DNA from: Phascolarctobacterium sp.
GTDB lineage: Bacteria > Bacillota > Negativicutes > Acidaminococcales > Acidaminococcaceae
DNA: 33,417 nt
Direction of reading: 5' to 3'
Assembly: GCA_030523325.1 (NCBI GenBank)
Contig: JAUNIS010000024.1
Location: 1-33,417, forward strand
Positions 7,598 to 15,255 of this stretch are shown piece after piece; the stretch's first letter is position 1, and each line of letters begins with the position of its first letter. The notes beneath the pieces are model-generated. The model ran no database searches and had not been told where the DNA came from. It saw nothing but the letters and a program-made list of their open reading frames with translations. The position numbers and the translations under genes were made by a program.

Positions 7598-8488
7598 TTA
7601 AGCGTTCTTCACAACCTCGGTGCCAACACCTTCGGTAGAGAGAATTTCTAAGATGATGGAATGAGCTAAGCGACCATCAATAATATGAGCCTTCTTGCAG
7701 CCTGCACCCAGAGCCGTAATGCAAGCACGAACCTTAGGAATCATACCACCGTCAATGCTGCCACGAATAATTAACTCTTGAGCCTTGTCAAAGGAAAGAG
7801 TACTAATGAAAGTGCTTTCATCTTTATAGTCAGAATAAATACCCTTTACATCGGTAAGCATGAGTAATTTTTCAGCTTGCAGTGCCCCAGCAATTTCGCC
7901 TGCAGCGGAGTCTGCATTAATATTGTAGGTTTCGCCCTTTTCACCCATACCGGTGGGGGCAATAACAGGAATGTAGCCGTTATCTAAAAGCAAATTGATG
8001 AGACCAACATTAACCTTTTGAACCTTGCCAACATAACCGATATCAACGAGATTGACCTCGCCGTTTTCATAAACATCTGCTAAATGCTTTCTAGCAACGA
8101 TGAGTTTGGAATCCTTACCGTTCAGTCCGATAGCATCGCCACCTAAATTGTTCAGACGAGTTACCAGATCGGTATTGATGTCACCAACAAGAGCCATCTC
8201 CGCAATGCGAACAGATTCTTCGTCAGTTACGCGCAGGCCGGCAATGAATTCGCTTTTCTTACCAGCTTGCTTAAGCATCTTCGTAATTGCCGGGCCACCG
8301 CCATGAACTACAACAGGACGCATGCCTGCTTGTTGCAGGAAAACAATGTCCTTCAAAACCTGGTCCTTTAATTCGTCATTAAGCATTGCGTTGCCGCCGT
8401 ATTTTACAACAACAGTGCAGCCCTTAAATTTAGCTAGATAGGGCAATGCTTCTAAAAGAATCTTAATGTCATTATCGTTTACAACCAT
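7598..8488 (-). CDS. argB: Acetylglutamate kinase
   Basis: Phosphorylates N-acetylglutamate, usually the arginine-feedback-controlled step in organisms with the cyclic pathway. The 296-residue amino-acid-kinase fold has VVKYGGNAM (about residues 27-35), VVHGGGPAIT (about 59-68) and NINADSAAGEIA (about 189-200). The length and an N-terminal helix (LLEALPYLAKF) fit the arginine-sensitive hexameric type, so feedback inhibition is likely; this is inference from the family. AGGAGG precedes the ATG. Its stop overlaps the upstream argD ATG, and a 235-bp repeat-rich gap separates it from argJ. Confidence 0.97.
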   Translation of the reverse strand: MVVNDNDIKILLEALPYLAKFKGCTVVVKYGGNAMLNDELKDQVLKDIVFLQQAGMRPVVVHGGGPAITKMLKQAGKKSEFIAGLRVTDEESVRIAEMALVGDINTDLVTRLNNLGGDAIGLNGKDSKLIVARKHLADVYENGEVNLVDIGYVGKVQKVNVGLINLLLDNGYIPVIAPTGMGEKGETYNINADSAAGEIAGALQAEKLLMLTDVKGIYSDYKDESTFISTLSFDKAQELIIRGSIDGGMIPKVRACITALGAGCKKAHIIDGRLAHSIILEILSTEGVGTEVVKNA

Positions 8489-8602
8489 TTATATGTCCTC
8501 CTGAAAATACTTTGGTAGTTAAGAGTTATGAGTTGAAACTATGCGACGTCAATCGCAAGTTTGCCACTTCAATCTGCAGAACTCAATTTGGCTTTGATTA
8601 AA

Positions 8603-8687
8603 GAATTTGCGAAGCAAATTCATCCTTAATTGCTCATTGCTCATTGCTCATTGCTAATTTTATTAATGGTTTTTGCGTAGCAAAAAC
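8603..8687. repeat. REP-like element pair: two GC-core hairpins flanking four TTGCTCA-type heptads
   Basis: The palindrome GAATTTGC-GAA-GCAAATTC (8603-8621) is followed by CATCC, then four tandem heptads ATTGCTC/ATTGCTA (8629-8656), then a second palindrome GTTTTTGC-GTA-GCAAAAAC (8669-8687), again followed by CATCC. The rest of the argJ-argB gap (8489-8602, 8688-8723) holds degenerate versions of the heptad and no gene. Confidence 0.8.
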
Positions 8688-8723
8688 ATCCTTCACTCAG
8701 CACTATGCACTCGGAACTCCGCA

Positions 8724-9929
8724 TTAAGTATGGTATTCCCCATTAATCTTCACATACTCATAACTGAAGTCACACGTCCAAACCGTGGCTTGCTCAGTTC
8801 CCACTGCCAGGTCCACAGTCATGGAAATGTCGTGCTCATGCATGATGGGAGCCATCTCCACAGCAGGAACGTTGCAGTTCAAACCGTTTTTTACGAGATA
8901 CTTACCACCGATAGAAAGGTTAACCTTGTTTTGGTCCATATCGGCTCCGCTATAACCTGCTGCACAGACAATACGTCCCCAGTTAGGATCTTCGCCGAAG
9001 AAAGCTGTCTTTACAAGGGGAGATTTAGCAATAGCCATAGCCGCAGTCTTTGCATCGGCCCAGGAAGCAGCACCGATAACATTAACCTCTAAGAATTTCG
9101 TTGCCCCTTCCCCGTCGTGAGCGATAAGAATGGCGAGTTCTCTTGCGCAGGTGCACAAAGCTTCAAAGAAAGCAGGATAATCCGGATGCTCTTCACTGGT
9201 GATGAGTTCGTTTCCAGCAAGTCCATTAGCAAGAACGATCATACTATCATTGGTAGATGTGTCACCATCAACAACAACCATATTAAAGCTTTGGTCAGCA
9301 GCTTTTTTGACAGCACGTTTTAAAACATCAGGAGCAACAGCACAGTCCGTTGTTAAATAAGTAAGCATGGTAGCCATGTTCGGATGAATCATGCCTGCAC
9401 CCTTCGCAATGCCTGCGATTTTGCAAAGCTTGCCGCCAATCTCGAATTCATAAGCTGCTCGTTTAATAAAGGTGTCGGTAGTTTGAATAGCCATAGCACA
9501 GCTTTCACCCTCGGATTCACTGAGAGCCTGACAAGCTGCGTCAATGCCTGCGAAAAGCTTTTCCATAGGCAGGAAGTGACCGATTACACCTGTCGAAGAA
9601 ATAAAAACCTCTTCAGGTTTAATGCCCAGCTTTTCTGCGCAGTGAGCTTGCATAGCCCTAGCATCCTCAAGACCACGCACACCAGTTGCTGCGTTAGCAC
9701 AGCCAGAATTAACGCAAATTGCTTGTGCGTAAGGATGAGCTACAACCTCGCGGCAAATTTGCACCGGGGCAGCACACATTTTATTTGTAGTAAAGACTGC
9801 ACCACAGGACGCAGGGACTTTACTGAAAATTACAGCAACATCATGATTACCGCTAAGCTTGATGCCTGCCTTAACACCAGCAGCAACAAAGCCTTGGGGA
9901 GCGGTGACCCAACCGTCAATTTTTTTCAT
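8724..9929 (-). CDS. argJ: Bifunctional glutamate N-acetyltransferase / ornithine acetyltransferase
   Basis: Transfers acetyl from acetylornithine to glutamate, releasing ornithine and regenerating acetylglutamate (the cyclic pathway); some members also use acetyl-CoA. The 401-residue precursor carries the autocleavage site KGAGMIHPNMATML, in which Thr187 becomes the N-terminal nucleophile of the beta chain. SSTGVIG (about 111-117) fits the oxyanion region. The C-terminus YVKINGEYHT is canonical. No argA or argE is present here, which agrees with recycling by ArgJ. It has a good AGAGG before the ATG and REP-like repeats on both sides. Confidence 0.97.
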   Translation of the reverse strand: MKKIDGWVTAPQGFVAAGVKAGIKLSGNHDVAVIFSKVPASCGAVFTTNKMCAAPVQICREVVAHPYAQAICVNSGCANAATGVRGLEDARAMQAHCAEKLGIKPEEVFISSTGVIGHFLPMEKLFAGIDAACQALSESEGESCAMAIQTTDTFIKRAAYEFEIGGKLCKIAGIAKGAGMIHPNMATMLTYLTTDCAVAPDVLKRAVKKAADQSFNMVVVDGDTSTNDSMIVLANGLAGNELITSEEHPDYPAFFEALCTCARELAILIAHDGEGATKFLEVNVIGAASWADAKTAAMAIAKSPLVKTAFFGEDPNWGRIVCAAGYSGADMDQNKVNLSIGGKYLVKNGLNCNVPAVEMAPIMHEHDISMTVDLAVGTEQATVWTCDFSYEYVKINGEYHT

Positions 9930-10010
9930 ATTAAAACCTCTTTGTGATTTGTAGTTTTGCGTTATGAATGAGAAATAATTAGTAATGAGTAATTTTAGTT
10001 TTAATCAAAG

Positions 10011-10064
10011 GATTTTGCGAAGCAAAATCATCCTCAATTGCTCATTGCTCTTTGCTAATTGCTA
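10011..10064. repeat. REP-like element: hairpin plus four heptads
   Basis: The palindrome GATTTTGC-GAA-GCAAAATC (10011-10029) is followed by CATCC and the heptads ATTGCTC, ATTGCTC, TTTGCTA, ATTGCTA (10037-10064). The order and orientation match the copy at 8603. It fills the argC-argJ gap, which otherwise holds no gene; a diverged heptad run lies at about 9970-9996. Confidence 0.8.
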
Positions 10065-10101
10065 ATTAAACAACTTCATAATAACTCCAGCCTTCCGGAT
10101 T

Positions 10102-11136
10102 TTACGGAACAAGCGGTAAAGCTTCCAGTCCAGTAGATTCCTTAACCCCAAACATTACATTCATATTTTGTACTGCTTGACCTGCAGCGCCTTTAACAAG
10201 ATTGTCAATGCAGTTCATGACGATAATACGACCGGTACGTTTGTCTCGTTGCCAGCCCATATCAACGTAGTTAGAGCCACGTACATTTTTAAGCTCGGGG
10301 CAGCCTCCCTTACCACGAAGACGAATAAAATATTCCTTGCCGTACATGGTTTGGTAAGCCTCTTCGATTTGGGCATCGGTTACGTTGGGTTTAAGACTCG
10401 CATAGCAGGTCGCTAAGATGCCTCGGTCGATGGGCAATAAGTGAGGAGTAAATTGGATGATTACCTCTTCACCTGCGAATTGGCTGTAGATTTGCTCGAT
10501 CTCGGGAGTATGACGATGACTTGCAACACCATAAGCCTTGAAGCTTTCATTAACTGCGCAATAAAGACTGCCGGCCTTAAGGCTACGTCCTGCACCCGAT
10601 GTACCACTTTTTGCATCGACAATGATGCCCTTGGTCTCGATTAAACCGTATTTAAGCAGGGGAACCATTGCTAAAATGCTGCAGGTCGTATAGCAGCCAG
10701 GATTTGCAACGAGCTCCGCAGCCTTAACCTGGTCGCGGAAAAGCTCGGTTAAACCGTATACGGCATTGGCATCCGGGTCCTCGTGTTTAACCTTGTACCA
10801 TTCTTCAAAAACCTTGTAATCCTTGAAGCGATAGTCACCACCAAGGTCAATAATTTTCGTATTGGTTCCTCTAAGTGCTTTGCCAATTTTCATAGCGTGT
10901 CCATGAGGAAGAGCAATAAAAACAACATCGCTGTCAGCAGCAATACCTTCCAAATCTTTCATGGAAGTCAAATTTTTTTCGATACGATTGGTCAGATGCG
11001 GGTACATGGAAGCGATTGCCTCACCTGTACTGCTCTCAGAAGTAATGTGAGCAATTTCTGCTTCAGGATGACCATATAACAAACGTAAAAGTTCTACACC
11101 AGCATAACCTGTTGCACCAATAACACTCGCTCTCAT
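10102..11136 (-). CDS. argC: N-acetyl-gamma-glutamyl-phosphate reductase
   Basis: NADPH-dependent reduction of acetylglutamyl phosphate to the semialdehyde. It has the N-terminal Rossmann motif GATGYAGVELLRLL, the catalytic Cys in NPGCYTT (about residues 145-151) and the family-typical KSGTSGAGR (about 179-187). A TTG two codons upstream is also open, but AAGGAGG sits 7 bases before the ATG at 11136, so that start (344 residues) is preferred. It is the first gene of argCJBDF, with a candidate ArgR box in its leader. Confidence 0.97.
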   Translation of the reverse strand: MRASVIGATGYAGVELLRLLYGHPEAEIAHITSESSTGEAIASMYPHLTNRIEKNLTSMKDLEGIAADSDVVFIALPHGHAMKIGKALRGTNTKIIDLGGDYRFKDYKVFEEWYKVKHEDPDANAVYGLTELFRDQVKAAELVANPGCYTTCSILAMVPLLKYGLIETKGIIVDAKSGTSGAGRSLKAGSLYCAVNESFKAYGVASHRHTPEIEQIYSQFAGEEVIIQFTPHLLPIDRGILATCYASLKPNVTDAQIEEAYQTMYGKEYFIRLRGKGGCPELKNVRGSNYVDMGWQRDKRTGRIIVMNCIDNLVKGAAGQAVQNMNVMFGVKESTGLEALPLVP

Positions 11137-11172
11137 AGTCAAACCTCCTTATAATTCTTTTATACACATGAT

Positions 11173-11188
11173 TTGCATAAATTTTCAT
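11173..11188. promoter_or_regulatory. Candidate ArgR box in the argC leader
   Basis: TTGCATAAATTTTCAT is an imperfect palindrome of the ArgR type (TGxATxxxxxATxCA-like). It lies between the argC -10 candidates and the argC start, where bound repressor would block transcription. Identification is by eye. Confidence 0.45.
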
Positions 11189-11227
11189 GGATTTTTTTAA
11201 TTTGGACATAGTAAAAACATTAATCCA

Positions 11228-11247
11228 TTATATGTTATTCTATTATA
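11228..11247 (-). promoter_or_regulatory. -10 elements for argC
   Basis: Two minus-strand TATAAT hexamers lie at 11242-11247 and 11228-11233. Neither has a convincing -35 at 16-18 bp, so which one is used is not decided by sequence. The divergent gene to the right has an extended -10, TGCTAAAAT, at 11302-11310. Confidence 0.45.
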
Positions 11248-11340
11248 AGCCTTTTACAAGCGATTGAAAAGTATTTTTTTATACATATTCACAAGAAAAT
11301 ATGCTAAAATAGTAAGAAGAAATTTTTTCGAGGTAAAATT

Positions 11341-12225
11341 ATGCTGAAAACAATTATTATCGCAGTCATCATCTTTTTTGGGATGATTGGTTATGACACC
11401 ATTAAATCTGACTCAAAACCCACGGACTCCCCCACTCAAAAACAAGAAGAAGGAGTGCAAAAGCAAGAGCAAAAAGTCATTGTCAACGAAAATAATCACA
11501 AGGACACGGAGCAAGAAAAACATGAGAAGAAAGCGGCCAAGGCAATTTTCTTTGCTCTTTTACCTGACAAGGAGAAGTGGCCCGTGCCCCTCAAAAAAAT
11601 TTATCAGTGGACCAATGTGGAGGATACCATCGATCCCATTCGTCAAAAACCTAACTGGGTGCCCTTAAAAAATATGGCCCAGGACTTGCCCAAGGCTTTG
11701 ATTTCTATTGAGGACCACGACTTTTACAAGCATGGAGGTCTGGCGATGGAAAGCATCCTGCGTGCTGCCCTGGAAAATCTCACGGCAGGCAAGGTTGTGC
11801 AAGGAGGCAGCACGTTAACCCAGCAATTAGTAAAAAATATTTTTCTCACCCAGGAACAAAGCATGGAACGCAAGGCTGAAGAAGCAATTCTTTCGTTAAT
11901 TATTGAGCATCAATATTCCAAGGACGAAATCATCGAGCTTTACTTGAATACGACGTACTTTGGCGCTGGTGCTTATGGGATTAAGCAAGCAAGCTACAAG
12001 TACTTTGACAAAGCACCCAGCGCTTTAACCCTTGCAGAGTCCGCGATTATCGCTGCGCTTCCCTACGCACCCAGTGCACTGAACCCCTTGGAGAACCCGC
12101 TGGGCTGTCGTAAGCGTCAGCTCCTCGTCCTCACAAAGATGCACGAATACGGGTATATCAACGATGCCCAGCTTGAGGAAGCCAAGAATCAACGCATCAA
12201 CTTATCAAACGGAAATACGTTCTAA
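11341..12225 (+). CDS. Monofunctional peptidoglycan glycosyltransferase (GT51)
   Basis: Polymerises lipid II into glycan strands at the outer face of the membrane. The 294 residues begin with an uncleaved membrane anchor (about residues 4-19), then a charged Q/K/E-rich linker (about 23-66), then a GT51 domain. Motifs are ISIEDHDFYKHGG (catalytic Glu124), GGSTLTQQLVKN, and EEAILSLIIE... into ELYLNTTYFGAGAYGI. No penicillin-binding transpeptidase domain follows; the ORF ends at a strong terminator, so it is monofunctional rather than a truncated class-A PBP. GAGGT precedes the ATG and an extended -10 (TGCTAAAAT, 11302-11310) is upstream. It is transcribed divergently from argC. Confidence 0.9.
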   Translation: MLKTIIIAVIIFFGMIGYDTIKSDSKPTDSPTQKQEEGVQKQEQKVIVNENNHKDTEQEKHEKKAAKAIFFALLPDKEKWPVPLKKIYQWTNVEDTIDPIRQKPNWVPLKNMAQDLPKALISIEDHDFYKHGGLAMESILRAALENLTAGKVVQGGSTLTQQLVKNIFLTQEQSMERKAEEAILSLIIEHQYSKDEIIELYLNTTYFGAGAYGIKQASYKYFDKAPSALTLAESAIIAALPYAPSALNPLENPLGCRKRQLLVLTKMHEYGYINDAQLEEAKNQRINLSNGNTF

Positions 12226-12259
12226 AATAAAATGCGTCGCCGAAGCGACGCATTTTATT
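12226..12259. terminator. Bidirectional terminator between two convergent genes
   Basis: AATAAAATGCGTCGC (12226-12240) pairs perfectly with GCGACGCATTTTATT (12245-12259) around a CGAA loop. Flanking A and T tracts make it work in both directions; it overlaps the last codons of the minus-strand acyltransferase. Confidence 0.92.
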
Positions 12260-14087
12260 TTTTTGTTGCGTTTTTCTTCACGCTTTTTTCTGCGAGAGTT
12301 CGCACCATGGTTTCGCGCACGAGCTCACCGTAGAGCCTGATTCCTTCGGAGCTTGGGTGAATGCGATCCGAAACGAGGAGCTCGGGACGATTATGAACTA
12401 GGTTATACCAATTGACTAAATGAACGTTGGCGTGATATCCACAAATAATATTGCTCAAGTAAGCATTGTTGGTGTCCTGCCAGGTTGTATCGGGGCAATA
12501 GAAGTTCACCCAAAAAATATCCCGGTCCGGTCCCAGAACCTCTAATAATTTTTTCGTATGTCTTTCGTAATTCTCAGAGCCAGCGATAGGTCCATTGGTC
12601 CCTAAATGAATAAGAACCACTTGTCCTAGCTTCCCACTTGCCTTCAGATCTTGGGCGATCTTGACGCCATCTCCTACGTAGCGAGAGACAGCGGCATCGA
12701 TATAGCAGCCAGGTAATTGTTTACGCAGTGCACTTGATGAACCGAGCATGACCGAGTCACCTATGCAGACGATGCCGCGTAAATCCACCTTGTCTTTGGC
12801 GTCCGAGATCGCCTGCTTAAGAGCAGCCTGTTCAGCGGCCGCATTCTCTGCCTTAAGTCTAGCTGCGTTGGCTTTAAGTTGGGCCTCCAGCTCTTTTTTA
12901 TCCGTATCAATGTAGCCATAGGATGACACGAAGGCTTGCGTGCCAACAAGCATCAATATTACGCAGATTGCGGCCGCAAGACCAAAACCAATTTTCTTTT
13001 GCAGCAAATATTTTTTGTCGGTAAATGGCCAAGCTCTCTCAAAGACTGCGTCACACAAAAACTTGCTGAAAATCGCAAGCAGGACGATTAAGACGAGTTG
13101 GATGAAGCTTGTGCCGGGCCAATTACCTGCATTCTTGTGACCGAATAAATAAATTACGGGGTATTGCCAGAGGAAAATTCCGTAAGAATATGTGCCGAAA
13201 AATTTACAAACGGGATGCTCGAGCCTTGCACCTAAATTCGTCATGACGACGAGTCCCAGCATCATACAAAAGAGCAGAGTCATAAGTAACATGCCAGCTC
13301 GATAAGTAAAGCTTGCTTGCCCACTCATGAAAACATAAGCAACGAGTGTGAGAAGAAAAATTACTGCGAAAAGCATTTTTCCACGAATATTAATTGTATA
13401 AGTTTGCTTTTCTTCATCAGCCAGCCATAAACCTATGATTGCGCCTAGAAGCAATGCGTAAACGCGGGTGTCGGTTCCGTAATACAAACGAGTTACATCT
13501 ACGTCCGGGTTATAAAGGATGGGCGTCAAGGCAGCAGAAACAAGGGCGAGAACGGCTAGGAATCCTAGTCCTACCTTTTTGCCAAAGGAATTTTTTATTG
13601 CCCTATAAAGGAAATACAGCACGGGCCAGATTAAGTAGTATTGAATTTCGATCCCCAGAAACCACAAATGTGTGAACGGAGAACCACTGGTGATGCGGGC
13701 AAAGTAATCGGCATTTTGAAAAATTTGCCACCAGTTATTGTAACCCAAAAAGATCGAGGTAACCTCGGGGAACACGCCTCGCACGAACTTGGGCAGTACA
13801 AAATAAAAGAGACCCAACGTACCTAGCACGGTTACGAGTAACTCGGGGTAAATGCGTTTGAAACGTTTGGCGTAATACTTAAGTATATTAAAGCTCTCTT
13901 GTTTTGTTGTGGTATAAGCAAGGAGAAAGCCTGTGAGGACGAAGAACAGCGAGACACCTAAGTAACCGCCCTTAATATATTCCGGGAACATGTGGAAAAA
14001 GGTAACCCCAAAGATTGCCAAGGTCCTCAATGCGTCAAGTCCGGAGATGTGTTTTTTGTTTTGCGTTGTGTTATGATCGTCTTGCAT
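12255..14087 (-). CDS. Acyltransferase-3 / SGNH-hydrolase fusion (OatA/OafA-like O-acetyltransferase)
   Basis: An integral membrane acyltransferase-3 domain (about ten segments, residues 15-370) opens with GLDALRTLAIFGVTFFHMF, the family's catalytic His region. After an Ala/Lys-rich coiled linker (about 390-430) comes an extracytoplasmic SGNH esterase-fold domain with GDSVMLGSS, HLGTNG and DRIHPSSEG, giving the Ser, Asn and Asp-x-x-His residues. The architecture is that of OatA-type peptidoglycan or OafA-type surface-glycan O-acetyltransferases, which move acetyl across the membrane and attach it outside. The nearby GT51 gene favours a peptidoglycan target, but that is inference. The frame is open to a GTG at 14138 without a ribosome site; I choose the ATG at 14087 (AGGAAC upstream, MQDDHNTT). 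Confidence 0.88.
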   Translation of the reverse strand: MQDDHNTTQNKKHISGLDALRTLAIFGVTFFHMFPEYIKGGYLGVSLFFVLTGFLLAYTTTKQESFNILKYYAKRFKRIYPELLVTVLGTLGLFYFVLPKFVRGVFPEVTSIFLGYNNWWQIFQNADYFARITSGSPFTHLWFLGIEIQYYLIWPVLYFLYRAIKNSFGKKVGLGFLAVLALVSAALTPILYNPDVDVTRLYYGTDTRVYALLLGAIIGLWLADEEKQTYTINIRGKMLFAVIFLLTLVAYVFMSGQASFTYRAGMLLMTLLFCMMLGLVVMTNLGARLEHPVCKFFGTYSYGIFLWQYPVIYLFGHKNAGNWPGTSFIQLVLIVLLAIFSKFLCDAVFERAWPFTDKKYLLQKKIGFGLAAAICVILMLVGTQAFVSSYGYIDTDKKELEAQLKANAARLKAENAAAEQAALKQAISDAKDKVDLRGIVCIGDSVMLGSSSALRKQLPGCYIDAAVSRYVGDGVKIAQDLKASGKLGQVVLIHLGTNGPIAGSENYERHTKKLLEVLGPDRDIFWVNFYCPDTTWQDTNNAYLSNIICGYHANVHLVNWYNLVHNRPELLVSDRIHPSSEGIRLYGELVRETMVRTLAEKSVKKNATKK

Positions 14088-14242
14088 TTTTAAGTAAAAG
14101 TTCCTATAGAAACGGCTCAAAACCAGCCATGAAAACACAAAATAAATAATTTACTAATTTTATAGTATAGCTTATTTCTGTAAAGTCTTCAAGTTTTTCA
14201 GTTGTGATTTCTGGGGGAAAAGTTAACAAAAAGCTTGAAAAC

Positions 14243-14271
14243 TTGACAAAATTTGCAAAAAATAGTAAAAT
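14243..14271 (+). promoter_or_regulatory. Promoter of the secreted Lys-rich protein gene
   Basis: TTGACA (14243-14248), 17-bp spacer, TAAAAT (14266-14271). It leaves a leader of about 90 nt before the ATG at 14368. Confidence 0.75.
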
Positions 14272-14367
14272 CTTTACATCGTACTTTTTACAAAGGCAAG
14301 TGCGAGAGAAAAAACCACTTCATTTTTAAGTGATTTACTAAAATTTTTGAGACAAGGAAACTTTATT

Positions 14368-14967
14368 ATGCACAAACATCAGACAAAAATTAAAGCTTTT
14401 GCCCTTGCTTTGGCTTTTGTTCTTCTTGCCTCGTTCTGCGTTCTTGTTCCTCATAACTCTGAGGCTGTGGACGCACCGACTAAAACTACTAAGCAAGAAC
14501 TCAAGAAGAATATTTCCAAGGATAAGAAGGCCGAGGATAAGAAGCAAGCTAAGAAGACCGAGGACAAGAAGACGGATGCTTCTAAACCCGCAGATAATAT
14601 CGAGAAGAAGCCAGAGTCTAAGCCCACTCCTCCTCCAGCTCCGGTAACTCCTGACAAGAAAAAATACGCATCGCCTAATGGTTATCAAAGGATGACGGAT
14701 GGTCGCGAGATTAATTTCCGTAGTGCAGGCGTCATTTATATGCATGGCTACAGATACACCTACTATTCTAGCAGAGCTCTTTATCATCACAATACTCACA
14801 ATTGGTATGCTTGTGACGATCATATTTATCGTACGGCTGATGGTTATGTTGTTGTGGCTGCTAAGGGTCATGCGCAGGGTTCTATCGTGCCCACGCCTTT
14901 TGGTCCAGGCAAGGTTTTAGACTATTGCTATATCGATGGCACCATTGATATTTACGTAGACTTTTAA
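14368..14967 (+). CDS. Secreted protein with Lys-rich linker and a small C-terminal domain
   Basis: A clear signal peptide (MHKHQTKIKAFALALAFVLL..., cleavage near SEAVDA) is followed by about 60 residues of low-complexity Lys/Glu/Asp with repeated EDKK units, a Pro-rich stretch (PTPPPAPVTP), and a compact C-terminal domain of about 100 residues. The end of that domain (GYVVVAAKGHAQGSIVPTPF, then GPGKVLDYCYIDGTIDIYVDF) resembles the GSxVPTxxGxGxVxDxG...DI pattern of small double-psi-barrel (3D/RlpA-like) domains, which suggests a cell-wall-associated role. I do not recognise the family firmly. The ORF is open 7 codons further, but AAGGAAAC positions the ATG at 14368. It has its own promoter and terminator, hence monocistronic. 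Confidence 0.7.
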   Translation: MHKHQTKIKAFALALAFVLLASFCVLVPHNSEAVDAPTKTTKQELKKNISKDKKAEDKKQAKKTEDKKTDASKPADNIEKKPESKPTPPPAPVTPDKKKYASPNGYQRMTDGREINFRSAGVIYMHGYRYTYYSSRALYHHNTHNWYACDDHIYRTADGYVVVAAKGHAQGSIVPTPFGPGKVLDYCYIDGTIDIYVDF

Positions 14968-15046
14968 AAGTAAAAATTATCACTAATATTGCAGGTTCAG
15001 TACTAAAAATTTATACCCTTAATCGTCAAGATTGAACCACCTACCT

Positions 15047-15078
15047 CCCCAGACCTTTCGAGGTTTGGGGGTTTTTTT
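15047..15078 (+). terminator. Terminator after the secreted protein gene
   Basis: CCCCAGACCT (15047-15056), TTCG loop, AGGTTTGGGG (15061-15070) with one wobble, then G and seven Ts. The segment between it and the kinase start is AT-rich, with TATAAT at 15174-15179 but no clear -35. Confidence 0.9.
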
Positions 15079-15255
15079 ATTTTTTTTGTAATTTATTTGC
15101 TAATTTGCAGAAAAATTACAGGCATAAGGTAGATTAATTTACTTGATTTGTAATATAATATATATTAGTAAATTATAATCTAAAATTCTGTAACGAAGTT
15201 TTGCAGAGTCTCGAAGGATTGCAAGGGTTTGCGTAATTTTTTAGTGGTGAGTGTT

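Noticed and set aside
11341..12225. Truncated class-A penicillin-binding protein
   Set aside because: The ORF ends naturally at a strong terminator and no transpeptidase SxxK/SxN/KTG motifs follow in any frame.
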